Source of the DNA: Alopecurus myosuroides
Taxonomy: Eukaryota; Streptophyta; Magnoliopsida; Poales; Poaceae
Direction: 5' to 3'
Assembly (NCBI GenBank): GCA_028641055.1
Contig: CM054062.1
Location: 271,703,092 to 271,767,091 of the forward strand
DNA: 64,000 nucleotides
Part shown: positions 21,124-30,813 of the stretch, one piece after another
How positions within the stretch are numbered: position 1 is the stretch's first letter
Layout: each line of letters starts with the position of its first letter
Program-made: the position numbers and the translations under genes
The notes under the pieces: model-generated
Seen by the model: only the letters and a program-made list of their open reading frames with translations
The model's database searches: none
Told to the model about the DNA's origin: nothing

Positions 21124-23737
21124 TTCGATCTCCCTCTCCAGTTCTCGCTTCTCGACTGCAACCTGGTCCAACGCCTCGGTCTTGTCATTTCCGGCTTTCA
21201 GCACCGACTTGAGGGCATCGGCCAGCTCACGCTTCAACTTGAATGTGTCCTTCTTCTCGGCGGCGAGCTCTGCCTCCAATTTGCTCTAGCTGGACTGCAC
21301 CTGCTGCTCCACCTCGGCTGGAGTGACGCACCCTTGGTGTTGTTCAAGGAACAGCTTGCGTTCCTATGGAAAGGGGGCAATCCGGTCATCAACACAAGAA
21401 AGATACAGAAACTGAATGGAAGAAAAGGAAAATCAACTTACCCTCCAGTGCCGAGATTTTGCTCTGTGCGGACTCGGCCAGCACTCCGCAGTCCTGATGC
21501 TTCTCGGTGAAGGCCGTGTGCTCACCTACAGAGAAACAAAAGTTGAGCAGAGAGAAAGAGATTGGCGTAAACATAAAACGCACAAACAAAAAGTGTTGCA
21601 CTTACTCTCTAAAAAGGAGATCTTGGTGAGGGCATCAGTAAGATTCTGATCCAAGATAGTTGTGAGTTGGGAAACATGAACCGAGTTAGAAAACTGATGT
21701 CGGTAAAGCATAAGCAGTAACACGGCTTGGATAAGTGTTACCTCTTTGGCCTTTCTCCTCCTCCAGCTTCCGGTTCTTCTCCTTGACGTTCCGGTGGGAC
21801 CAGAGGAGCTGGCGAAAGATCCTGGCGCGGGTTTTAGTGCAAGTATGAAGAGAGAAAAGAAACAAGTTAGTTGGAAGATTCGACCCGAGTAGACTTCAAC
21901 TCGGTCGAGTATTGCCTACTCGGCCCAAATCTCGGGGACTGGGTGATATATGATTTTGGATAAAAACAAAAATTACTCGGGAAGTGACCTCGACATCTTC
22001 TACAGCGACGCGCAGACAATACATCTTGTGCGACAAAGTGCTATTGGATGCGGCAACAGCCATGGAGATAGGACCGACATCGGATTTATTCCAGGCTTGC
22101 TGGTAGTTGTCCAGGTTACCCAGTTTCTTGTCGTCCCACTCCGGATTAATGTGGCCTATCTGGTCCAGAGTGGCGTCCATGTCTTGGCGCAGCTCGTGAG
22201 CAAGCTCGTCCAGCTGCGTCTCAGGCTTGATAGTCAGGTTGCCGGCTTGAGTCTTGGGGCCGGCCGCGCCGTTCTTCTTCGTCTTCCGCAGCTCCCGCTG
22301 CTGCGCCCGCTCCTACTGCTCCCGCTGCTGCCGTAGCTGGTGCGCTTCCTGCAGCTCTCGCCAGTGAGCCGCAATGTTCTTCGCGGCATCAGATGCTCCG
22401 CTGCTACCCTCCCCTGGAGCCAATTTCGAGGGGGCAAAAGTGATCCGTTGCTGCTTCGTTTGCCGGCTGCGTAAGGTAGGGTCGCTATTTGCAGGCACCG
22501 GGTTGCTTCTCGGTGGTTAAGGACTTGCTGCTGCTGCTGGAGCCCGACGCTTGGCCGGGGGAGCTGTGCTCGTGGTGGTCTTAATTTTGGCAGTCTTGGG
22601 GGTGGCCTTCTCGGCTGTGGCTGCAGCCTCCAAGGATCTGGGCCTTCTTGTCGCATTTAGTGGCCAGTTTCCTGTTGATGCTGGTGGAGGAATCTGTTGC
22701 TGGGTTGAGGGTGGCTGCTGCTGTTGTTGCTCGGTCTCCTTGGCACCTTGTTGCTGGTGCTCGGGAGATTGCTGTGTGTGCTGCTGCCCGGTTGGCACAG
22801 CATTTTGCTGTGGCTGTTGGTCTGTTAGGGGATGCTGCTGCTGTTCTGCGGTGGGCTCTGGTGGCTGTTGCTGCTCGGCGGTGGGCTCTGGTGGTTGCTG
22901 TTCTGGGGTGGTCTCCGGCTGCTCCGAAACCCGCTCAATATCCATCTCGGCACCGGTGTGGTCAGCGCCGATGTCTTGCTCTTCTTTAGCAGGAGGAGGC
23001 ATCTCGGTCCTCTCCTCAGGCTGGACCTCTGCCTCATCGATATCAAGGTCCACGATTTCATGAGGCGTACTCGGCCTTGGAGGTGCCTCAGGGGCATCAG
23101 CATAGAGGGGATCGCTAAAGAAAATAAGAAGAAGGGGAGGAATAAGCAAAGTGCAAACACAAAAGCATCCGGGTTGAAAAGAAAGGGGCAGAAAAGGCAA
23201 GGACAAGGGAACATGGAGAAACTCAGAAAAGACTTGCGCGTCCTCGGTCGGTCGCACTGGCCTCTTACGGCCCGCAGTAGTCTTGGTGGGCCTCTTTGCC
23301 GCCTGCTTCCTCCTCTTGGTAGTGGGGGGCTCGGTGGCACCACTGTCGGATCTCTTCCTCGTCCCGATCGGGGCAGCGACAGCCACGGGCACAACGTCAA
23401 TTGATTCCTCCTCCATCTCCTCTGGAGCTAAGATAAAGAAATGCAACTGTGAGCCCAAGAAGAATCTGGAAAGCATTGAAATGCATACGATGGTGATCCT
23501 GGTCACCTTCATCATCCTCGGACCAGTCCCGGATTGATGTGGAGACTCGGGACTTACCATCTTGGCTGGCGAGCGGAATGCAGAGTGTGTCATGGACATC
23601 AAATGGCTCTGCATCATCCTCGGTCCGGTCCGGCTGCCAGTTCTGCTCAAAGATTGCTTTGTCTTCTGTCTTCTAGCAAGGAATGACCTATAGATGCAGA
23701 CACAGAGCATAAGGAATAGACTATACTCAAGGTAACC

Positions 23738-24050
23738 GAGTTGAAACTCTACTCGGTGTAGCATGCAAGCACAAAGCATATAAAGCTAAGTCCTATCAGG
23801 AGAGGCTGAGCTGAGGCTCTACTCGGTGTAGCATGCAAGCATAAAGCATACAAAGCTAAGTCCTATCAGGAGAGGCCGGGTTGAAACTCTACTCGGTACA
23901 GCATGCAAACATAAAGCATACAAAGCTAAGTCAAGTCATTAGGAACCAAAATGAGTTCTACTCGACATAGCATGCAAACACAAAGCATAAATGGCTAAGT
24001 CTATTCAATAGGAACCAGGATGAGTTCTACTCGGTGAAGTATGAGAGACA
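23738..24050 (-). repeat. 70-bp tandem repeat in an aORF intron of C
   Basis: Four to five units begin 'ctactcgg' at 23749, 23819, 23889, 23958 and 24027 (period 69-70 bp), each with 'agcatgcaa', 'cataaagcata' and 'ctaagtc'. The array lies between two coding exons of the antisense gene. Confidence 0.88.
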
Positions 24051-25325
24051 GGAAGAAAAATCAACTAAGTGCATACAGAAGAGAACTTACTTTGGGGGCT
24101 GGCTAATCTTGGCTGAAGGGTGCAAGACCGTAGAACCAGGTGTCCAAGAGGGTGGTCTTGAGAATGGAGCGGGCCCAGATCGCCACCTCCTCCTTTCTAA
24201 GATCAAATGTAGTTGTGCGGGTGCAGTCGCGTGGTCCTCCCATGAAACATATCTTGTGTGCTCGGAGTTGGAGAGGGAGAACCCGGCGGCTCACCCAGGC
24301 AGCGATCAGGTCATCTCGATGGAGTCCCAGCTCGATCAACTGCTTCAGACGGTCATCGGCGTGGTTCGCATCCGACACTATCTTCTTGGGGTGATATCCC
24401 CAATTCCTCATAGCAGTTGGAGGAGTGTTCTCGAAGGCCGGCAGCTTGATGAGATCGACCGGCTGCTCGCCTGCCGCCGGAGTGGGATTCTTCACATACA
24501 GAAGCCCCCTTTGCCATTTCCGGCAAGTATCCAGTCCTAGAACCCGGGGGTAGGTGCAGGGAGTCCGGCCGACGATCATGGCCGTCCCGGTTTGAGTCAT
24601 TGTTTTGGGTGCATTCGGATTGGATTTGTTGGGGAGAACCTGCTGGCGGAAGAAGAAGTATTTGGCCTAGATGTCTGCCGTGGGGTAGACACCGAGATAA
24701 GCTTCACAGCACGAGACGAAGGTGTAGAACATGGCTACGGCGTTAGCCGGAAGATGATGTGGTTGGAGGCCAAAGTGGCGGAGGAAATCTTGCATGAATT
24801 TTGAGATCGGAAGGCCAAAGCCGCGTTTAAAATGGCTCAGAAAGACAACATACTCACCGGGCTAGGGCGCTGGCTCCAACTCGTCGCCGGGTTCCCGGCA
24901 GATGACGGCCGGCGGTACCCGGCTAGTATTTATGAGCCACTGGATGTCCTCGGCGGTGACATTGGAGCCCTCCCAGTTGGCGCGTGTTGAGGAAGGGCCC
25001 TCCAGATTCGGATTTCCGACGGGCTCGAGCCCCATTGGATCTTTTCCAGCGAGGAAGATCTTGGTGGAGGAGGCAGAGAGGAAGCGGCGTAGTCGTGCGG
25101 CGATGGCGGCGCGAGGTCGAGGATAACTGCGTCGTGCAGTGAAGATCTTGAAGTCCTCGGGCGCTCTCCGGCGAGCGGTGGTGCGCGGGGATGGATCTCT
25201 CGTTTCACTGCGTACGGCGCGGCGGCGTGCGGTGGATTCGCGATGGAGCGGAGTGCTCTGTGCGAGTTTGGCGAGAGGAACGAAGCAAATGACGAGGAAG
25301 TCGAGAAAATGGGAGGCGCGGGGTA

Positions 25326-25333
25326 CTTATACC
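25326..25333 (-). promoter_or_regulatory. Putative TATA box of the aORF of C
   Basis: TATAAGTA on the minus strand, in GGGTATAAGTACCCC, about 300 bp upstream of the likely aORF start. A TATAAATAGGG sits at the corresponding place in D. It suggests an independent antisense promoter. Confidence 0.5.
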
Positions 25334-25854
25334 CTGAAAGCGCAGTTATGGCTCAGGATTAACTGTGAAGGAGATCGTGCGGAGTGGGGAGTTATTGCGT
25401 CCGTTAGAAACGCACGAAGCAATTTCATCGCGCGTAACTGACGTAGTCAATCCCACGTCGCGCGAGGTGGGTAATCAAGTACCCTATGTGAAGTGACGCA
25501 ACGGCTCGTGGGCCCGGTATGCAGTGGCAGGCGCGTGCCGTGCAACCGCATCAGACCCGAGGCGTCGTGGGCTGAGGTTGCGTGACACGTGTGGAGCCTT
25601 ACACGTGAATATAGGAAGGCTCTGGTTCGAGTGGCAAAGGTTTGGACATTGGACTAAGTGCTGGGATCTCAGCAAAATCCAAAGCAGCTTGGTCTATCCG
25701 GCTCGATGAAGAAAACTCCACAGGCAACAATGGAGTAAGTCCGAGTTTGGATTATGATCAACCGAGTTGAGGTGCAACTCGGCTAAGAATATCAAAGAGG
25801 TTATTTGGTTTAAGCTGGCAGGGCCCAGCGTCCGAGTTCACCGGACCCTACCAG
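25334..25854. other. Region between aORF promoter and 3' LTR of C
   Basis: No gene is seen in about 520 bp. It lies upstream of the aORF promoter and may contain its control sequences. It ends in the polypurine tract. Confidence 0.5.
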
Positions 25855-25867
25855 CTTCGGGGACTAA
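25855..25867 (+). other. Polypurine tract of C
   Basis: CTTCGGGGACTAA sits immediately before the LTR start. It resembles 'ctggggactac' before D's 3' LTR. It is the expected plus-strand primer. Confidence 0.65.
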
Positions 25868-26679
25868 TGTCGGGGGGCTACCCCCGAGTAGGGGTAAGAT
25901 AGGTAAGAAATGGAGTTCAAGGCACTGTTTACCAAGTTCGGCCGTACCGACTTGGTACCGGCCGGATAGGATGATGCCCAGCCGGGTAGGCGCTATCCGG
26001 TAGGGAGAACAAGAGACCAAGGAAGGATTCGAGTATATGTCTGGGTCAGCCGAGTAGCACTTTGGTGATCCGGATAGGGACGAAGATGTTCTACTCGGAG
26101 GAAAAGTCAATGGAGCCATTGACGTGAATCCCGCGTATCCTGGAGCCGTACCAGCGTGCGGTTCAACTTACTAGGTACGTGGTAATGCGTATCCAGACGT
26201 GGATACAATGCAGTATGGGCGGTGTCAAGTCCTGTCTCTGACATGGGGGACAGGACATGTCAGCGGCCTACCGCGGAGACTTTCGGCAACTCTGTCAGCA
26301 AAGACACGGAGGCGTGCGCTGCTGCACAGTGGATTTGTCTAGTCAGTACTTCTATTCGTAGAATAGTGTTTGGCCACCAGTATATAAGGTGGCCTCCCCC
26401 TCCTGCGAGAGGGACGACGACACTTGGTGGCGCAACCCTAGAGGCATTACTACTCACAGAGAGAGAGAAGAACTCTTGTACTCGGCATACCATTATACAG
26501 AGAGAGAGGCAGGAGTAGGGTTGTTACCTCCATACGAGGGCCCCGAACCTGCGTAGATTGTGTTGTTTGCAGTGTTCTGAGCGCACCAGTTAGGCGTGCA
26601 ATCCCTCCCGGATACCTACAGCGTCCATTGGCCCCAACTTTAGCCATCCTATGGCATTTGTCATCTCCACACCACGACA
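25868..26679 (+). repeat. 3' LTR of element C
   Basis: An 812-bp LTR from TGTCGGGGGGCTACCCCCGA to CACCACGACA, the same family as A's LTR. It has TATATAAGG at 26381-26389 and the U5 block 'caggagtagggttgttacctc ... gagggccccgaacctg'. Immediately downstream is RNase H coding sequence of E. Confidence 0.9.
26381..26389 (+). promoter_or_regulatory. TATA box of LTR C
   Basis: TATATAAGG followed by GC-rich sequence. The arrangement is the same as in LTR A. Confidence 0.65.
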
Positions 26680-27201
26680 GTCAGCGAGGTATTTTCCGAA
26701 TCAAAACAAAGGTATCCACATTATCACAAACTGGCATATGGCATATTTTCGCATCCCAGAAACTCCGTCATTATTTCCAAGGATATTCCATAACAGTGGT
26801 AAGCAAAGCACCACTATGGGATTCAACAATGTGGACGCAGCAGACTGAGTTGCCAAATGGGGCATTGAGTTGCCTGCGTTCGACATTAAGTTCCAACCCA
26901 GGACGACAATCAAATCCCAGGTGTTGGCAGATTTTGTAGCCGATTGGACAGAAGCAATGGAAAATACACCAATGCCAGAGTCGGAATATTGGATCATACA
27001 TTTTGACGGATCCAAAATGAAAGAAGGTGCTGGAGCTGGTGTAGTGCTAAAATCTCCAAAAGGTGACATAATGGAATATGTATTGAAAATACACTTCAAC
27101 GCCATCAACAATGTGGGAGAATACGAAGCATTCCTTCATGGCTTGCATATCGCAAAGGAAATAGGTGTCAAACATATACTTTTTTATGGTGACTCGGACT
27201 T

Positions 27202-28136
27202 TGTCGTGGGGATGATCCCCGGGTGCCTTGACCAAGCAGAAAGAATGAGCCCGATGTTGGCGTTCCATACCTTCACAAGGCCAAGTGCACTAGCTTGGCA
27301 CTGGGCCCCCGTCCACCGGCTGAACAAGGGTCGATGCTCACCCGCCGGTTTCTCAACCAGCCAAAGATGAGCGACCGACTGCGTAGTCGGGCGCTAATAC
27401 AGCCCGGCTACTCCACAAGTCAACCGGTACGAAGAAGTATGGCGAACACGCCAACTCTTAGGCTTATGAAAGCCACAGTGTCACCCTACACAGCGCGGTA
27501 CACCTACTCTCCGGCTGCTCGGGGTACTCCGGCATGGGTTGAGCCGTACCCGCATACGACCAGCGATATATCTACTCGAGCTAGCCGGTACCTACCTACT
27601 CACCCCGGTACCCGACTCATGGGCTCGAGATACCCGGCGTACGGCTGGGGTACGGAGGCATGGGCAGCCGGGTAGCCGGGAGTGGCTGTCGGGTACGTCA
27701 AGATGGGAAGGCGCTGCCAACGTACAGTGCACGATACGACACCAACCGAACTCGAAAGCCTAAGGACAAAGAGCGTTTGTCCTAGAATCTCCCCGGCCGG
27801 TCCAGAACCAGTCGAGCCCCACTTGTAAGCTGGCCAGTCCGGCAGTATATAAGGACTGGCCATGCCTCAGTAGCAGGGGAGATTACATTCTCACAGAGAC
27901 ACTAAAACACTTTGTAAGGGCTCAGAGAAGAATCTTGTAACCTGTGCATTGATAGAAAAGGGAGAGAAGCAGGAGTAGGGGTTTTACCTCAACGTGAGGG
28001 CCCCGAACCTGGATACATCGTGTGTCTACACGCTTGCTATCCAATCTCACGCCAACGCCACCGTTCGCTTGCCTGTCCCCTCTTTAAACACTTTTAGGAC
28101 TTCCCTCTAGGTGTTGTCATTATTAACACCACGACA
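27202..28136 (+). repeat. Solo LTR S2 (Tat-type)
   Basis: A 935-bp LTR from TGTCGTGGGGATGATCCCCG to CACCACGACA with the duplication GACTT on both sides (27197-27201, 28137-28141). E's RNase H frame continues across it. It contains TATATAAGG at 27846-27854 and the U5 block 'caggagtaggggttttacctc ... gagggccccgaacctgg'. No internal region remains, so LTR-LTR recombination removed the rest. Confidence 0.92.
27846..27854 (+). promoter_or_regulatory. TATA box of solo LTR S2
   Basis: TATATAAGG, in the same relative place as in LTRs A and C. Confidence 0.6.
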
Positions 28137-28544
28137 GACTTGGTGCAGCACCAGCTGAACCAAACATGGGATGCTAAAAGACCCATCATGGACGAATATC
28201 GACAGTCGACGAGTTTGCCATTTGTTTCCTTTGATTTGAAGTACTTCACATCAAAAGGGAAGAAAATTGGAATGCAGATGCTTTAGCCCGCATGGGCTCG
28301 GAAAGAGTAAAAACTCTACCACCTGGTGTGTTCGTCCAACACTTGCATGAACCATCAATAAAAGGCGGAGATGTTGATTATCCTCTAGTTTCTGAGTCAA
28401 TAGAAGTTTTGCTTCTTAACCCGGATTGGAAAATTTCATATTTAAACTTCTTAGTCAATCAGAAGTTCCCGGATGGATCAGACGAAGTCTTGCAAAGGCA
28501 AATAAAGCGCCGATGCAAAGGATACACGGTAATCAATGGTTGCA

Positions 28545-29942
28545 TGTTGATGCATGTAAAATGCATACATGAACTTTGCATGTTATTACTTGTTTTTCCT
28601 ACATATTAGCAACTTCTATTCATGTTTTATAATGATTTGGGGGATTTTCTAAACAATCCCCCTTCTTTTGGTTCTAACCCTGTTTTTCCAAAAAACGTAC
28701 TTTTTAGTGTTTCAGACTTTCCGGGAGCTTCGGGACTCCAAAAAGGGCAAGGCCAAAGAGCACGGTTCAGAATTTTCGAGACGAAGACCATGGGCCAAAG
28801 TAGAGGGCCAAAAGGCCAACCAGGTGGCAAAGAGGACCCTCCACGCGGCCAGATTCCTTAGCCGCGTGAGAGGCCCCCTTTTTGCCCCCGTGGCTCCGAT
28901 GCCGTCGATCTTTCTTCTCCCGAGTGTCTCGTGACCTAAAAAAGACTATATAAAGGGTCCCCTGGCCTTTTCGAGGAGGAGGCGGCGCCGAGAGACGAAA
29001 CCACAAAACAGAGAGAAAGAAGGCTGCCGCCGGAGAAGATCGGAGGGGGGAAACGCCGCCGGGATCACCCCCGGAGGGCTCCACCCCCTCCGGCGTGTTC
29101 ATCATCAACATCTACAGCAAGATCAGCTCCATCTCTCCACTGTAATCTCTTGGCAAACACGATGTATGATGCAATACTATATTCCCTTGATGTATTGTGT
29201 CTCCCCGTCTATGTCTGAGTAGTGAATTGTTCTTGGCAATGGTGAAATAGTTCGTTGATTGGTTGCATACAAGTTTGTTATCTTCTATGATTGTCTTTAT
29301 GTACAATATATGAGTGCACGCATATGTTGGGGAATGCATGTAAGGTGATCATCGGTAGCATAATGGAGTGGTGGTGACTTGGGAGTGACAGTAACCTGAG
29401 ACCGAGCCACAAAGTTAAGTTATTGGGGGATATATATAGGGGACCTTACAACGTAAGGCTATGGGGGACTTTATGTCTTAATCAATCTTGTGCAGTCATT
29501 TACTTGGCCACATGATCCATCATAAGGGGTTGTAGATCATTTACTTGACTATACCTATTCATGGCTCCTTCCTAGAAGAAACAACTAAGACTAAAACATG
29601 TGTTTCACTAATTGTGACAACCACACGATCGAAACACCTATTGCTAGAACACTTGCTCCCTTGAGATACTTGAGATATTTTCTGCTTGCTACTTGTGAAA
29701 CTTGCTTAGAAACTTGCATTTTAAACTTGCTTCACTAGTTACTAGACAAAACGCACTCCACGTCACTTGCTTTTTATTAGTTAGTTCCTTTTAGTCAAAC
29801 TTATTGCTTTGCATAAACAGCCATATAAGATGGTTATAGGGCTTTAGAGAATAGATAGCTTACCTTCAGCTCCTCGTGGGTTCGACACTCAAATACTTAT
29901 CGAAAGGTACTACAATTGATCTCCTGCACTTGGGAGTCATCA
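28545..29942 (+). repeat. 5' LTR of F
   Basis: A 1398-bp LTR from TGTTGATGCATG to GGGAGTCATCA. A TATATAAAG box is at 28947-28955, followed by a GC-rich leader. The downstream primer site begins ten bases after the end. Confidence 0.92.
28947..28955 (+). promoter_or_regulatory. TATA box of F 5' LTR
   Basis: TATATAAAG followed by GGTCCCC. It is repeated at the same place in the 3' LTR (34415-34423). Confidence 0.7.
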
Positions 29943-29952
29943 AGCACTTTTC

Positions 29953-29970
29953 TGGCGCCGTTGCCGGGGA
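29953..29970 (+). other. Primer-binding site of F (tRNA-Asp type)
   Basis: TGGCGCCGTTGCCGGGGA is the primer site usual for Athila-lineage elements, which are known to use tRNA-Asp. Confidence 0.88.
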
Positions 29971-30045
29971 GCGTTGTGCTAAGCTTTTATTCTTGTTTGC
30001 ATTGCATACTAACATATAAACCTAAAACACAAAAAAAATTATAAA

Positions 30046-30813
30046 ATGGAAAACAACCAAACAATTTTAGAACTGTATAATATCTACCTTGAATTAGGAC
30101 ATGAAGTGTTTGAGGAGAAATTGAAAAATTATTTGCACAACAATCATATTTTTGGTAGTAATAATTCTTTGAACACCTTTATTGCTAAGGAAAACCTTGA
30201 GCTTGGGGAAGTTTGTCTTGATGAATATGATATTTTTAGTCCCCCTACTATTGAGGATAAAAATGATATACTTGTTGATTCTATGCAAAGTTTTAAGCTT
30301 GGGGAAGTTGGTTTTGATGAGCATGATATTTCTAGTTCCCCAAGCTTGGAGGAGAAAATTCACTTTGATGATGCTATGCCTCCTATATATGATGATTGCA
30401 ATGAAAATTATGAATGTTTAACTCCCACTATCACTAATGAGGATTTTACTTATGTGGAGAGTAGTGATTCTTTTATGCATGTGGCTCATGATAAGAATGT
30501 TTTATGTGATATTCATATTGTTGAATCTATTCATGATGCCACTGAAAATTATTATGAGAGAGGGAAACATGGTTACACATATTTTAACAATATTAAGTTT
30601 CCCCTCTTTATGCTGAAAGTATTGAAGTTGCACTTGATCTACCTTTCTATGCTTGCTATTATGTGCTTCTTTTATTTGTTTCATTACAAAATGCCAATGC
30701 ATAGGAAATGGGTTAGACTTAAAAATAAATTGTTTAATATTTTTTTGGTGTGTTCCTTATGCTTTAATTTCCTATTCGGTTTGAGCACACATTTATGTCT
30801 TTACAACATGTAA
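30046..30813 (+). CDS. Gag-N-terminus/membrane fusion-like protein of F
   Basis: This 255-codon frame starts MENNQTILELYN, close to the gag start of element G (MENNKNMREIYLH). Both carry the acidic LGE...SPALEEKI...DD pattern; F has two copies of LGEV-(C/G)-(L/F)-DE. The capsid domain that follows in G is absent. Instead, residues about 183-255 are hydrophobic, with two likely membrane segments (HLIYLSMLAIMCFFYLFHY and LFNIFLVCSLCFNFLFGLS) separated by a basic loop. The C-terminus could be a remnant of the env-like frame of Athila elements. I do not recognise a defined family. It may be expressed from the LTR, but a role in trans-mobilisation is only a guess. Confidence 0.65.
   Translation: MENNQTILELYNIYLELGHEVFEEKLKNYLHNNHIFGSNNSLNTFIAKENLELGEVCLDEYDIFSPPTIEDKNDILVDSMQSFKLGEVGFDEHDISSSPSLEEKIHFDDAMPPIYDDCNENYECLTPTITNEDFTYVESSDSFMHVAHDKNVLCDIHIVESIHDATENYYERGKHGYTYFNNIKFPLFMLKVLKLHLIYLSMLAIMCFFYLFHYKMPMHRKWVRLKNKLFNIFLVCSLCFNFLFGLSTHLCLYNM

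Larger units (their letters stand above)
16394..25038 (-). pseudogene. aORF of element C (antisense accessory gene, interrupted)
   Basis: A multi-exon gene opposite to pol. The N-terminal exons (about 25038-24100) carry a Transposase_28-like domain (GEYVVFLSHFKRGFGLP, LQPHHLPANAVAMFYTF, EAYLGVYP, RKWQRGLLYVKNP). The middle exons (about 23680-22220) encode a Pro/Gln-rich region (EPTAEQQQ repeats) and basic segments such as TKRRKQAAKRPTK. Coiled-coil exons follow down to 21124. The last exons (17570-16394) hold FWPDIEPPTT, ELKKWRASAARA and SWYDNL, then a long Asp/Glu-rich tail. Decay: a TAG near 24668, a frameshift near 16800, and the solo LTR at 17571-21123. Exon limits are approximate. The molecular function is not known. 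Confidence 0.78.
12549..26679 (+). mobile_element. Element C: Tat-lineage retrotransposon (3' part)
   Basis: This holds RT (cut by B), RNase H, integrase, the antisense aORF, a polypurine tract and the 3' LTR, all in A's order. The 5' half lies left of the window beyond A and B. The protein and LTR show it is the same family as A but more decayed. C is inserted into the RNase H region of E; the right flank begins GTCAG. A solo LTR (17571-21123) interrupts its aORF. Confidence 0.9.
26680..28544 (+). pseudogene. RNase H remnant of E, split by solo LTR S2
   Basis: The first module (SEVFSESKQRYPHYHKLAYG, then LRHYFQGYSITVVSKAPL after a frameshift) and the second module (FDGSKMKEGAGAGVV, EYEAFLHG, FYGDSD) precede the solo LTR. 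After the LTR the frame resumes at 28142 as LVQHQLNQTWDAK and continues to the linker DEVLQRQIKRRCKGYTVIN, where F is inserted. It is homologous to the A and C domains but clearly a different family. It is non-functional. Confidence 0.85.

Noticed and set aside
23738..24050. CRISPR array
   Set aside because: The units are adjacent 70-bp tandem repeats without unique spacers, inside a plant retrotransposon.
26680..28544. E and C as one element with an internal LTR
   Set aside because: The LTR at 25868-26679 is preceded by a polypurine tract and the aORF of C, and is followed mid-domain by RNase H of a diverged family. They are therefore two elements.
29953..29970. tRNA gene fragments at the primer sites
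   Set aside because: These are 12-18 nt primer-binding sites next to LTR ends; no cloverleaf sequence is present.
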